Shown: one piece after another, positions 35,125-43,684 of the stretch
Position numbering within the stretch: the first letter of the stretch is position 1
Layout of the letters: the number at the start of each line of letters is the position of its first letter
Source: Cohnella baijiui
GTDB taxonomy: Bacteria > Bacillota > Bacilli > Paenibacillales > Paenibacillaceae
Reading direction: 5' to 3'
Assembly: GCF_020731285.1 (NCBI RefSeq)
Contig: NZ_JAJFOW010000041.1
Coordinates: 1 to 56,778, forward strand
DNA: 56,778 bases
Program-made: the position numbers and the translations under genes
Notes under the pieces: model-generated
The model's database searches: none
What the model saw: the letters and a program-made list of their open reading frames with translations, nothing else
Told to the model about the DNA's origin: nothing

Positions 35125-35161
35125 AAATATTGCATATAGGTGAAAGATGGGAGGGGGAGAA

Positions 35162-36106
35162 ATGGAACGGGCGGTTCCATTCAAACAAACGAAACTAAAG
35201 CGCTTTCTGGTAAGGCGCCGCGACGGCCTGATTGCCGCGGCCATTCTCGGACCGATGATTTTCTGGTGGTTGGTCGTGTCCGGATTTCCTACGTTGTTCG
35301 GATTTATTCTGGGATTTTTCGAATGGATCGGCATTCAAGGACATCCCAAATTCATCGGACTGGGCAACTACGCCCGATTTTTCGAGGATGCCCAATATTA
35401 CAGCGCCTTATGGAGATCCGTCTGGATGGGGGCCCTTGTATCGGGAGTAACGCTGCTCGCCGGCTTCGGCGCCGCGCTTCTGATGAACATGCCGCTGTTC
35501 GGCAAGGGGATCTACAGGTCCATTTGGTATATCCCGGCAGTGACCTCTACGGTGGCGACAACTCAGATTTTCAATATCCTGCTGGATCCCACGAACGGCG
35601 TCATCAACAACTTTCTGAAGTCCATCGGTCGCGATCCCGTGATTTGGCAGTTTTCCGTCGGCTGGAGCGTGTTTTGGATCGTGGCGTACTCCGTTTGGAA
35701 GGGCGTCGGAGGCGCGGCCTTGATCTGGCTGGCCGGCCTGCAATCCGTGGATGTGTCCCTCTACGAAGCGGCCGAAATCGATGGCGCCGGCCGCAGGCAG
35801 AAGCTGAGATACGTGACCATTCCCGGGCTGAAGCCGATCGCCACCTACATCGTAATCACCAGTCTGATCGGCGCGATCCAAATCTACGAGCAGGTAATGT
35901 TTATTACCGGCGGCGGCCCTTACGGGAAAACGGAAGTGCTCGTCTTCCGGATCTACCGCGACGCTTTCTGGGACTTCAATCTCGGCATGGCGGGGGCATC
36001 CTCTCTCATCATGGCCGTCATCGTGTTCACGGCTACCGTGCTTTACTATCGCAGGACCACGAAGGCCGACCGCAGCAACACGATACCTGTAAAGAAGGGA
36101 GCGTAG
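35162..36106 (+). CDS. sugar ABC transporter permease (MalF type)
   Basis: 314 residues. An in-frame ATG at 35147 lies before the GGGAGGGGGAG site, so I start at 35162. Six predicted spans after a basic N-terminus (KLKRFLVRRRDGLIAAAILGPMI). EAA loop YEAAEIDGAGRRQKLRYV followed by TIPGLKP. Second importer of the window, unrelated in detail to the two permease pairs at 6.5-14.6 kb, and closely linked to its partner (3-bp gap). Confidence 0.93.
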   Translation: MERAVPFKQTKLKRFLVRRRDGLIAAAILGPMIFWWLVVSGFPTLFGFILGFFEWIGIQGHPKFIGLGNYARFFEDAQYYSALWRSVWMGALVSGVTLLAGFGAALLMNMPLFGKGIYRSIWYIPAVTSTVATTQIFNILLDPTNGVINNFLKSIGRDPVIWQFSVGWSVFWIVAYSVWKGVGGAALIWLAGLQSVDVSLYEAAEIDGAGRRQKLRYVTIPGLKPIATYIVITSLIGAIQIYEQVMFITGGGPYGKTEVLVFRIYRDAFWDFNLGMAGASSLIMAVIVFTATVLYYRRTTKADRSNTIPVKKGA

Positions 36107-36109
36107 GCC

Positions 36110-37036
36110 GTGGATCCTGCCACTTTGCCGTCCTCCAAGACGCGAAAGCCGAATTCCAGCCACATCGTGGCGCATCTGGTTTTGGCCGGCGTCGGATTGA
36201 TCCTGTTTTATCCGCTGATCTTCATGATTCTCTCCGGATTTTTTACGAAAGAGGAATTTACGACGACGATTCTCGGATTTTTTCCGATCCCCCGGCACGC
36301 GACTCTGGATAATTACTTGGTTTTGTTTCAAGGCTCGTCGGATACGTCGACGCAAACTTATTTTTTGAATTCGCTTTATCGCACGTTATATAGCACGTTT
36401 TTTGCCATGCTGACTTCGTTTTTGGCCGGATATGCCTTCGCCCGCTTGAAATTCAAAGGGAAGGACGCGCTCTTCCTGACGCTTCTGGCGACGCAGATGA
36501 TTCCGGGCACCATCGCGCTGATTCCGACTTATCTTCAGCTTGCCAGATGGCCGTTTGCCGGCGGAAACGACATTTTTACCGGGGGGACGGGGCTGCTCGA
36601 TACGTGGTGGGTTTACCTTTTAGGCGGGCCGTCGATCAACATCATGGGGATGTTTCTGGTCAAGCAGTCGCTGGAAAAGGTTCCGTTCGAGCTGGACGAG
36701 GCGGCGAAGATGGACGGCGCGGGGACGCTGCGGGTGATTTTCCAAATCTTGCTGCCCCTGCAGATGCCGATTATGGCTTTTATCGCAATTACGACGGCGC
36801 TGGGCACCTGGAACGACTTTGCAACGCCTTTCTTCTACACGACCAGCGACCATATGCAAACCCTGCCATCCGCGATTACGCGATTGTCATCCGCGGCCGT
36901 AGGTCCCGGCGGTTCCCCCAACTATCCGATGATAATTACGTTGGGGCTCGGCACGACCGTTCCCGCTTTGCTGATCTTTTTCCTTTTCCAGAAGTACATC
37001 GTGCAGGGGTTGGCCAATACGGGCATCAAGGGTTGA
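36110..37036 (+). CDS. sugar ABC transporter permease (MalG type)
   Basis: 308 residues; GTG start, tight coupling to the upstream permease. Six predicted spans beginning HLVLAGVGLILFYPLIFMI. An insertion relative to typical MalG proteins (RWPFAGGNDIFTGGTGLLD) enlarges one extracellular loop. EAA motif LDEAAKMDGAGTLRVIFQI with LLPLQMP. Ends in the family-typical NTGIKG. Confidence 0.93.
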   Translation: MDPATLPSSKTRKPNSSHIVAHLVLAGVGLILFYPLIFMILSGFFTKEEFTTTILGFFPIPRHATLDNYLVLFQGSSDTSTQTYFLNSLYRTLYSTFFAMLTSFLAGYAFARLKFKGKDALFLTLLATQMIPGTIALIPTYLQLARWPFAGGNDIFTGGTGLLDTWWVYLLGGPSINIMGMFLVKQSLEKVPFELDEAAKMDGAGTLRVIFQILLPLQMPIMAFIAITTALGTWNDFATPFFYTTSDHMQTLPSAITRLSSAAVGPGGSPNYPMIITLGLGTTVPALLIFFLFQKYIVQGLANTGIKG

Positions 37037-37123
37037 CGGCTGCCGATGGTTCCAATAGCTTCATCAGACATGGCAAGAGGCAGGACAAGACGGAGTCACA
37101 AACATTCAAATGGAGGGGTTCAC

Positions 37124-38557
37124 ATGAAATTCGGAAATACGGCAAAATGGGGAATGTCCGCGCTTCTCGCGGCGGCGCTGGCCGGATGCAGCGGCGGGGG
37201 CGGCCAATCCAACGGAAGTGCGTCTCCCTCGGGTCCGGCGCCCTCGAATCCGGCTTCTTCGGATCCGTCGCCTTCCGCGCAGGGTGCGACGATTACGGTG
37301 CTCACGGAAGGAGCGACCAACGTCGGAACCGGCAAGCTCGGGGATTTGCTCGCGCCCAAAGAAAAAGAGCTGAAGGGAAAAGGGCTGGACACGTCCTATA
37401 CGCCCGGTAAACAGTTCGAGGCGGATACGTTTGGCCTGCATTACCAGACGATCCTCTACAACGCGATGAAGGAAAAGAACATCGAGGTGAATATGCAGGA
37501 TTGGGGCTGGGGAGAGCCTCTGATCCAAAAGCAAACCGCCGGGTTCCTCGCCAAAAACATGCCCGACATCATCGTCGGCGAAACGCAAATGAACGGCTTC
37601 GCCCAACAAGGTCTTTTGGAGCCGTTCCCGGACGACATGGCGGACGAAATCCGGCAAAACGTCGCGGATGCCGCCTGGAAGCCGATGGAGTACGACGGCA
37701 AAATCTACGGCCTCGCCGCGCAACCGGGCGTCAGCAGCTTGTTCTGGAACAAAGACCTGGTGAAGCAGGCCGGACTCGATCCTGACAAAGCGCCTGCCAC
37801 CTGGGCGGAGCTGGCCGACAATGTGAAGAAGGTGACGGAAGCCGGCAAAGGGAAGTTTTACGGCGGCGGCGTTTACGCGGGGGCGAACTTCGGCGGATAC
37901 CTGCGCTACGGCGCGTTGATGGTGATCAACGGCGGCGCGTTCGCCGAGGGCGGCAAGCCCGTGTTCAACAGCGACGCCAACGTCGAAACGGTCGAGCTGC
38001 TTCGCGAGCTGAATGCGAACAACGCGCCGGGCCTGATGGTGAACACGAACGAAGGCGCCTATTTCGACGCGTGGTACAAAGGGCAGCTTGCTTATATTGT
38101 CGACGGTCCCTGGCAGTCCCAGCAAGCGAGAAACAACAAGATCGACGTCGGCATGGCTCCGATCCCGTTGTCGCCGAACGGCCAACCGGGCAATATCACG
38201 ATCGGCGCCGCGTTCCATTCGGTGCCGAAGGATTCCAAAAACAAAGAAGCGGCCTTCCAATATATCCGGGCCATGTACAGCAAGGACATTCAGCAGCTCA
38301 TCGCCGACTCGAACGTCCGGTCTCCGGTGTTGAAGGAAATCGCCGAATCCGAAACGTACCAAAAGGAGCACCCGGAACTTTACACGCATTATCAGGCGAT
38401 GAGCGGCAACGTGCAAGGGCTGCCGACGTTCGCCAAGGACAATTCGAAAGCGTGGCAAATTTGGGGAGACGGCGTCGCGAAAGCGCTGATGACGAAAGGC
38501 GAGATCAAAGCCATCCTCGACGACGCCCAGAAGAAAGCGGAAGCCGTCACGCAATAA
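37124..38557 (+). CDS. sugar ABC transporter solute-binding lipoprotein
   Basis: 477 residues; the ATG at 37124 has GGAGGGG at good spacing. Lipoprotein signal with lipobox ALAGC after a hydrophobic core, then a Gly/Ser/Pro-rich linker. Extracellular family 1 fold: TITVLTEGATNVG at the start, NMPDIIVGETQMNGFAQQGLLEPF, YGLAAQPGVSSLFWNKDLVKQAGLD and the AAFQYIRAMYSKDIQQ helix. Follows its permeases, the reverse of the usual order. No ATPase gene follows; a terminator does. Confidence 0.93.
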   Translation: MKFGNTAKWGMSALLAAALAGCSGGGGQSNGSASPSGPAPSNPASSDPSPSAQGATITVLTEGATNVGTGKLGDLLAPKEKELKGKGLDTSYTPGKQFEADTFGLHYQTILYNAMKEKNIEVNMQDWGWGEPLIQKQTAGFLAKNMPDIIVGETQMNGFAQQGLLEPFPDDMADEIRQNVADAAWKPMEYDGKIYGLAAQPGVSSLFWNKDLVKQAGLDPDKAPATWAELADNVKKVTEAGKGKFYGGGVYAGANFGGYLRYGALMVINGGAFAEGGKPVFNSDANVETVELLRELNANNAPGLMVNTNEGAYFDAWYKGQLAYIVDGPWQSQQARNNKIDVGMAPIPLSPNGQPGNITIGAAFHSVPKDSKNKEAAFQYIRAMYSKDIQQLIADSNVRSPVLKEIAESETYQKEHPELYTHYQAMSGNVQGLPTFAKDNSKAWQIWGDGVAKALMTKGEIKAILDDAQKKAEAVTQ

Positions 38558-38651
38558 GCGAGGCGGAGATGACGGGAAGAGGGAGTCTCAAATGTAAGTC
38601 TGTTCACGGGACGGACAGCTCTCCTCCATCCCTGAACGTATGAAAACGAAG

Positions 38652-38700
38652 GAATGGCGGTGTTTGGGGAGATGATCCCTGCACCGCCATTTCTCGTTTT
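38652..38700 (+). terminator. terminator of second sugar importer operon
   Basis: AATGGCGGTG / CACCGCCATT with a 19-base loop, followed by TCTCGTTTTCG; the T-run is short. Confidence 0.6.
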
Positions 38701-38835
38701 CGATCCACTGCTTCCTTCTTCAACAAATGATGGGCAAGCGAAAGCCATCCGACCTCCGAGCTTACCTTCGGCAAGACGCGAAGCAGACAAACGCCGAAAT
38801 CCGCTTTCCGTATTGCCTACCCCGCATCCAACGAT

Positions 38836-39042
38836 TTAGATGCAAATGTACATCTAATTTTGCTATATTCCTTCTTCACGGTCATTTAGTTGCAATCGTA
38901 CGACTAAATCGTCCGTTTTCTGCGTACAGGACGGATTTACGATAAATTAGATGTACTTTTACAAGTAAACCGCTCCACCCTCCCGAAATGGCCCTAATTA
39001 GATGTACGAATGCAACTAAATTAGATGTACGAGTGCAACTCA
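38836..39042. repeat. five copies of 22-bp TTAG...CTAA pseudo-palindrome
   Basis: Copies at 38836-38857, 38886-38907, 38947-38970, 38998-39019 and 39021-39042, the last two adjacent. They share TTAG-A/T-TG arms with CA-A/T-CTAA. Same family as the copies at 17.7 and 56.7 kb. No gene is convincing in the 780 bp between 38558 and 39338. Confidence 0.8.
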
Positions 39043-39227
39043 TTTACTGCGCGACCCGAACCGAGCGCAAACAAGGCCCATTGGCATAAGCCAGTGGCGA
39101 ACCATCGGCCGGAATCCGGCGAATTTGCACCAAGACCCAACTGATTCATTCGAAACCAGCCTCGCAGATGGCCACGCGTCAGAGGCAGCCGTCATGGTCC
39201 CATTACAACTTTATGAGACAGCCCCTG
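38952..39227 (+). repeat. long dispersed repeat, copy 1 (inverted relative to 56.5 kb)
   Basis: Matches the reverse complement of about 56465-56778 with scattered mismatches. It includes the stretch GAATTTGCACCAAGACCCAA and the segment ending in GCCGTCATG. This copy has one extra 22-bp palindrome and lacks about 70 bp present in the other copy, just before the TTACAACTTTATGAG block near 39204. Confidence 0.75.
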
Positions 39228-39338
39228 TTCGCGCTTCTCTTTACACAATTTTTAACAGAACAAGGCTGGTAAAAGAAGGATTTCGCTTCCGAAAGGCGAA
39301 TATATATTCGCATTCAGCTTAAGAATGAGGTGGCAAAA

Positions 39339-39944
39339 GTGGCGTTGATCGGCTTGGTCCGGCATGGTCGGACGGATTGGAATCGGGAAGGCAGGGCGCA
39401 GGGACAGAAGGACGTGCCGCTCAGCGAAGAAGGACTCATGCAGGCGCGACTCGTGGCCGAACGGCTCGGCGAAGAAGAATGGCACGCGATCTATGCGAGC
39501 GATCTGTCCCGCGCGCGCCGGACGGCGGAGCTCATCGCGGAGCGGCTCGGCATACCGGAGATTGCGTACGACGTTCGGCTGCGGGAGATCGGCGGCGGAC
39601 AGATCGAAGGAACGACGGAGGCGGAGCGCATCGCGAGATGGGGCCCGGACTGGCAGGAGCTCGACCTGGATCGGGAGCCGCCGGCCTCGGTAGCGGCCCG
39701 CGGCACCGCTTTTCTGGAGGAGCTGCACGCCCGGGAGCAAGGGCGCAACGTGCTGGTCGTCGGACACGGCGCCTGGATGAAGCACAGTCTGAACGCGCTG
39801 GTCCCGGAGATCGATACGACGGCTCCCCGCCTGAACACGTCGTTGACGAAGATCCGCAAGTCCGCGGACGGCTGGGTGTGCGACCTGTACAACTGCGCAA
39901 GGCATCTGGAAGGCCGGGAGGGAGCGGAGCCCGGCGAGATCTGA
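39339..39944 (+). CDS. histidine phosphatase family protein
   Basis: 201 residues. GTG at 39339 is eight bases after AATGAGG; a GTG at 39330 overlaps that site. Catalytic RHG motif at the start (GLVRHGRTDWNREGRAQGQKD), the phosphate-pocket Arg in YASDLSRARRTAE, the REIGGGQIEG segment and the second catalytic His in VVGHGAWMK. This is the GpmB/CobC-like phosphatase branch; the substrate could be phosphoglycerate, a sugar phosphate or alpha-ribazole phosphate. First gene before the GyrI/VOC set. Confidence 0.9.
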   Translation: MALIGLVRHGRTDWNREGRAQGQKDVPLSEEGLMQARLVAERLGEEEWHAIYASDLSRARRTAELIAERLGIPEIAYDVRLREIGGGQIEGTTEAERIARWGPDWQELDLDREPPASVAARGTAFLEELHAREQGRNVLVVGHGAWMKHSLNALVPEIDTTAPRLNTSLTKIRKSADGWVCDLYNCARHLEGREGAEPGEI

Positions 39945-39992
39945 TCCGGCGCTTCGCGCCCCGCTCTTATTTTGATCCCTTGGAGGTTTGCC

Positions 39993-41264
39993 ATGATCGT
40001 CAAAACGGAAGTCGTATGGAAAGACGCTTTTCATGTCGTCGGACTAAAGGTCCCGTTTCAGCCTTCGAACGACGTTCTCCCGTCCGAGAACGAGCTGTCC
40101 AAGCTGTGGGTGAGATTCAATCCGCGAGCCTGCGAGATCCGGCACGCCGACGGCAAGAGCTACGGCGTGTGCCTGTTTCCGCCCGGCTTCAAGCCCGGCA
40201 GTGCGTTCGACTACCTCGCCGGCGCGGGTGTCCGCGCGATCGAGGATGTCCCCGAAGGGATGACGGCGGAGACGGTGCCCGGGGCGCTCTACTGCGTCGT
40301 AACCCGCCAAGGGACGATCGACGAGCTAGGGGAGACGTTCCGCTACTATTGGGAGGAATGGCTGCCGAACGCGACGGACTACGAGGCGGCGTGCGGCACG
40401 GCGGAGTTGGAAGTGTACGACGATCGGTATCGCGGCAACGCCGATCCGTCGTCGGTGATGGAGATGTGGTTCCCCCTGAAGCGCAAAAGCGAAATCCCGC
40501 TCGAAAACAGGATCGGCAGCGCGATCGTGCACGTGACGGATCTGAGGCGCTCGGCCGAGTGGTACAGCCGGCTGCTGGGGCTGCCGATCCTCGAGGAGCG
40601 GCTGAACGGCGGACCGGTTTATTGGTTCGATCTGCCCGGCACCGGCTTGCTGCTGGACGACCACTCGGGACATCGCCGCGATCCGGACTGGCGTCAGGAG
40701 GCGCTACCCCGGTTCATGCTGCCGGTCGCCGACATCGACGAAGCCCTGGCTTATGTCCGCGAGCGCGCGGAAATCTTGGACGGCCCGCACAGGCATGAAG
40801 GAATGGCGAACTTCACCTTCCGCGGCCCGGACGGCAACACGCTGATGGCCTGCTGGAGTCCGAACGCGGCCGAGAATCCGGCGCTGGCGGAATCGGGCGG
40901 CAGCCCCGTGCAGGGTCGGATCGGAGGCGCGTTCGTGGACGTAAAAGACATGAAGGCCGCCGCCAGATGGTACTCGGAATTGCTCGGCGTGCCGTTTCGG
41001 CCGGAGGAGACGGAACAGTCGATCTACGTAGTCCCGACGAACCGGGGCGCCTCCTTGCTGCTCGACGACAACCGGGCGCGCCAGGGTGAAACGTTCACGA
41101 TTCTTTTCATGTTCGACACTCGCGACATCCGAGCCAGCTATGACTTCGCGACGGCCGCGGGGTTCGAGGTGTTCGGCGAGATCGAGGATCACGGGGACGT
41201 TGCTTTCTTCACCCTCCGCGATCCCGACGGCAACCTGATCATGATCTGCAGAGGGGAGAGCTAA
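39993..41264 (+). CDS. GyrI-like domain fused to two VOC domains
   Basis: 423 residues, ATG with TTGGAGG at good spacing. Residues about 1-165 resemble the GyrI-like/AraC effector-binding small-molecule domain (FQPSNDVLPSENELSKLWVRF, YGVCLFPP, GALYCVVTRQGTIDELGETFRYYWEEWLP). Residues about 175-290 form a first vicinal-oxygen-chelate (VOC) domain (GSAIVHVTDLRRSAEWYSRLLG, ending FRGPDGNTLMACW), and about 305-420 a second (GAFVDVKDMKAAARWYSELLG, ending LRDPDGNLIMICR). VOC proteins include glyoxalases and antibiotic-binding or -modifying resistance proteins. The fusion and operon context suggest sequestration or modification of a small toxic compound; not demonstrated. Confidence 0.82.
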   Translation: MIVKTEVVWKDAFHVVGLKVPFQPSNDVLPSENELSKLWVRFNPRACEIRHADGKSYGVCLFPPGFKPGSAFDYLAGAGVRAIEDVPEGMTAETVPGALYCVVTRQGTIDELGETFRYYWEEWLPNATDYEAACGTAELEVYDDRYRGNADPSSVMEMWFPLKRKSEIPLENRIGSAIVHVTDLRRSAEWYSRLLGLPILEERLNGGPVYWFDLPGTGLLLDDHSGHRRDPDWRQEALPRFMLPVADIDEALAYVRERAEILDGPHRHEGMANFTFRGPDGNTLMACWSPNAAENPALAESGGSPVQGRIGGAFVDVKDMKAAARWYSELLGVPFRPEETEQSIYVVPTNRGASLLLDDNRARQGETFTILFMFDTRDIRASYDFATAAGFEVFGEIEDHGDVAFFTLRDPDGNLIMICRGES

Positions 41265-41267
41265 GCG

Positions 41268-42044
41268 ATGGGCAAACCGATCTCAAGCTCGCTGGCCGTG
41301 CTCACGGTCGCGAACCTGCCGCAATCGCAGCAATACTATCGGGACGTGCTCGGCTTCGACGTCACTGATTGGTGGGCGGAGCGGGACGGGCTGCAGGGAC
41401 TTGCGTTGAAGCTTCATCAGGCGCCGGCCGGCTTTGTCCCGCAACCCAATCCGCCCCAGCCCGGAGACGACGTCGGCATCGACGTTCAAGCATATGTGAC
41501 GGATTGGGCGGCCTTGGACGCCCTCTACGCCGAGTTCCGGGCCAAAGGCGCGCACATCGCGCGCGAGCCCGTCGTCTATGCCGACGGAGGGCCGTGGAAG
41601 GAATTCGTCGTCGCCGATCCCGACGGCTACCACCTGGCGTTCGGCGGCGTCGACGGCGGCCGGGCGCACAGCAGCTTCGATCCGCATATCGACGCGGCGA
41701 TCTTGTGGGTGCGCGATCTGAACGCGGCCGTGGCGCGCTACAGCCGCCTTCTCGGCATCGAGGCGCGCGAGCGGGATCGCTACGGACAGCTTCATCTCTT
41801 CCGTTTGGACAACGGGACGCACCTCATGCTGGATTCGCACGGCATGGCGGAGGTACCGGTCCAGGCGAACGCGGCTCCCACGCTGAAGATCGGCGCGACC
41901 GACATCGACCGGGCGCGGGAGGAGGCGGTTCGCCTGGGATTCGAAGTCGTTTACGGCATTCAGCGGCTAGGTCCCGTATCTTACTTCAATATCCGCGATA
42001 TCGACGGCAATGTCATCACGATCAGTCAGGAGCATCCCGAATAG
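41268..42044 (+). CDS. VOC family protein, two VOC domains
   Basis: 258 residues, ATG three bases after the previous stop with GAGGGGAG upstream. First VOC domain, about 1-125: SSLAVLTVANLPQSQQYYRDVLGFDV, ending VVADPDGYHLAFGG. Second, about 135-258: AILWVRDLNAAVARYSRLLGIEA, ending IRDIDGNVITISQ. The paired beta-alpha-beta-beta-beta arrangement is enough to form a metal- or ligand-binding cleft within one chain. Substrate unknown; translated together with its neighbours. Confidence 0.88.
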   Translation: MGKPISSSLAVLTVANLPQSQQYYRDVLGFDVTDWWAERDGLQGLALKLHQAPAGFVPQPNPPQPGDDVGIDVQAYVTDWAALDALYAEFRAKGAHIAREPVVYADGGPWKEFVVADPDGYHLAFGGVDGGRAHSSFDPHIDAAILWVRDLNAAVARYSRLLGIEARERDRYGQLHLFRLDNGTHLMLDSHGMAEVPVQANAAPTLKIGATDIDRAREEAVRLGFEVVYGIQRLGPVSYFNIRDIDGNVITISQEHPE

Positions 42045-42060
42045 GAGGAGGAGCCTGCAA

Positions 42061-42561
42061 ATGAACATTACGATCGTGGAAAGACCTGCCTTGCTTGCAG
42101 TCGTGCTCAAAATTCCGCGGGACGGCGGCGAAGTCCGGCGCGCCTGGCAGGCGGTGAACGCCGCCATGGAAGGACATCCGGCGCGCGCCAACGGCGAATT
42201 CGGACTTGTCTTCATCCCCGAGTGGCAGTGGAAGTCCGAAGTGACGACGCTGTGGGTGGGGGTGGAGGTAAGCTCGCTCGAAGGGCTGCCCGAGGGCTTC
42301 GAGACGATCTCGATCCCCGCTCGCCAGTATGCGAAGACGACGGTGCGCGGGGATCGGGAGCGGATGAACGAGACGTACGGCGCCTTGTTCGAATGGTTCG
42401 CCCAAGGCGAATACGAAAGGGATATGGCGGAGGGCTCGCTCGGCTTCGAAGAAAACCGGCTCTCGCCCGTCAATCCTTTCGACATCCCCGCGGACGAGAT
42501 CGATGAATTCGACTTCGACATTTATGCCCCGATCGCGGGGCGGAAGGAGGCGTCGGCATGA
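42061..42561 (+). CDS. GyrI-like small-molecule-binding protein
   Basis: 166 residues, ATG behind AGGAGGAG. A stand-alone GyrI-like/AraC effector-binding domain: ITIVERPALLAVVLKIP at the start, VTTLWVGVEVSSLEGLPEGFETISIPARQYAKTTVRGD in the middle, and a Glu/Asp-rich C-terminus (PADEIDEFDFDIYAPI). No DNA-binding part is attached. Stop overlaps the next start (ATGA). Confidence 0.8.
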   Translation: MNITIVERPALLAVVLKIPRDGGEVRRAWQAVNAAMEGHPARANGEFGLVFIPEWQWKSEVTTLWVGVEVSSLEGLPEGFETISIPARQYAKTTVRGDRERMNETYGALFEWFAQGEYERDMAEGSLGFEENRLSPVNPFDIPADEIDEFDFDIYAPIAGRKEASA

Positions 42562-43541
42562 TCTCTACGGCTTACCCCGGGATCGTGGGCGCGGAAGTCC
42601 GCGCGCTGCCCTCGCTGACGCTGATCGGCGCCGAACTCGACGTCGAACGTCCGCGCGTCGTGCCCGAGCAGGCGATTCCGGCGCTTTGGGAAGCGCAAAT
42701 GAGCCGGATCCGGGAGCGGATCGGACCGGATGCCCCGTTGCCGCTGACGTACGGGCTGTATCAGTACGAGCCGCCTTTCGGTCCCGGCCAGGACTTCCGC
42801 TATTTGGCGGCAGTCGAGGTACGGGACGAGGCTGACGTACCCGCCGGCTGGATCCGCCGGGCGGTGCCCGCCTGCGACTACGCCGTCGTCACCTATCGCG
42901 GCGCCCAGAGCGGCATCATGCAAATCTGGGAATATTTTCACCGCGAATGGCTGCCTGCGAATCAAGCCTATGAGGCCGTGGACGATTACGAATTCGAGCG
43001 TTTCGACAGCCGGTTTCAAGGGACGCACTCGCCGGACAGCGAATACGAGTTTTACTTTCCCGTCCGCGCACGTTCGAAGGCGGCCCGGCTGACGGACCTT
43101 ACCGTATACGACGCCAAGGGCGGTCATGAACTGCAAGACCTGCGGGGTCGGAACGTTCACATGGTCAGCTTTCAGGGAGCGGAACTGCACGGTATTGATC
43201 TGCGGGACGCCGAGTTGCGCCATGTGAACTTCGTCGGCTCGACATGGGAGCACATCTACTTTTCCAACGTCCATATCAACATGGCGCAGTTGGGCGGCAC
43301 GGTATTCGAGCGCATCCAGCGGCCGGATGCGGCCGAGAGCCGGTTCGAAGAGGAGCCGGGGACGGATGGCTGGGTAAACGTAGAGCCCGTGACGTTCCGC
43401 GACAGCGATTTGGGAACCGCGATCTTCGAACGCTGCGATCTGTCGGACGTCGAGATTCGCGACTGCCGGATCGACGGCCTTCGCATCGACGGGGTCCTGC
43501 TCACGGACCTGATCGCGCATTACCGGAACCATCGACCGTAA
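42558..43541 (+). CDS. GyrI-like domain fused to pentapeptide-type repeats
   Basis: 327 residues, ATG overlapping the upstream stop. Residues about 1-175 are GyrI-like (LPSLTLIGAELDV, LTYGLYQYEPPFGPGQDFRYLAAVEV, CDYAVVTYRGAQSGIMQIWEYFHREWL). Residues about 195-320 show degenerate pentapeptide-type repeats with hydrophobic and acidic spacing (LQDLRGRNVHMVSFQGAELH, DLRDAELRHVNF, DSDLGTAIFERCDLSDVE), expected to form a right-handed quadrilateral beta-helix. GyrI and pentapeptide proteins are each known to affect DNA gyrase, so the fusion is notable. Last gene of the operon before a strong terminator. Confidence 0.75.
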   Translation: MISTAYPGIVGAEVRALPSLTLIGAELDVERPRVVPEQAIPALWEAQMSRIRERIGPDAPLPLTYGLYQYEPPFGPGQDFRYLAAVEVRDEADVPAGWIRRAVPACDYAVVTYRGAQSGIMQIWEYFHREWLPANQAYEAVDDYEFERFDSRFQGTHSPDSEYEFYFPVRARSKAARLTDLTVYDAKGGHELQDLRGRNVHMVSFQGAELHGIDLRDAELRHVNFVGSTWEHIYFSNVHINMAQLGGTVFERIQRPDAAESRFEEEPGTDGWVNVEPVTFRDSDLGTAIFERCDLSDVEIRDCRIDGLRIDGVLLTDLIAHYRNHRP

Positions 43542-43579
43542 ACTCCGCTCCGCTTGAGCGGGCATCGCATACAGCGCCG

Positions 43580-43605
43580 AACCCGCCCCTATCGGGCGGG
43601 TTTTT
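43580..43605 (+). terminator. rho-independent terminator
   Basis: ACCCGCCC / GGGCGGGT with a 5-base loop, followed by TTTT, after the GyrI/VOC operon. Confidence 0.9.
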
Positions 43606-43609
43606 GCTT

Positions 43610-43638
43610 TTGCATGTTCGGGCCTGCCCCGATATAAT
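43610..43638 (+). promoter_or_regulatory. sigma-A promoter of tsaE operon
   Basis: TTGCAT (43610-43615), 17-bp spacer, TATAAT (43633-43638), directly after the terminator. Confidence 0.7.
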
Positions 43639-43684
43639 TAAGGACAAACTGCGGGGAACCGCGTTCATGAGGGGAAAAAGGAGC

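Noticed and set aside
39040..39195. 51-codon open frame on the minus strand within the long repeat
   Set aside because: The copy at 56.5 kb has an in-frame stop and a one-base shift, so the frame is not conserved.
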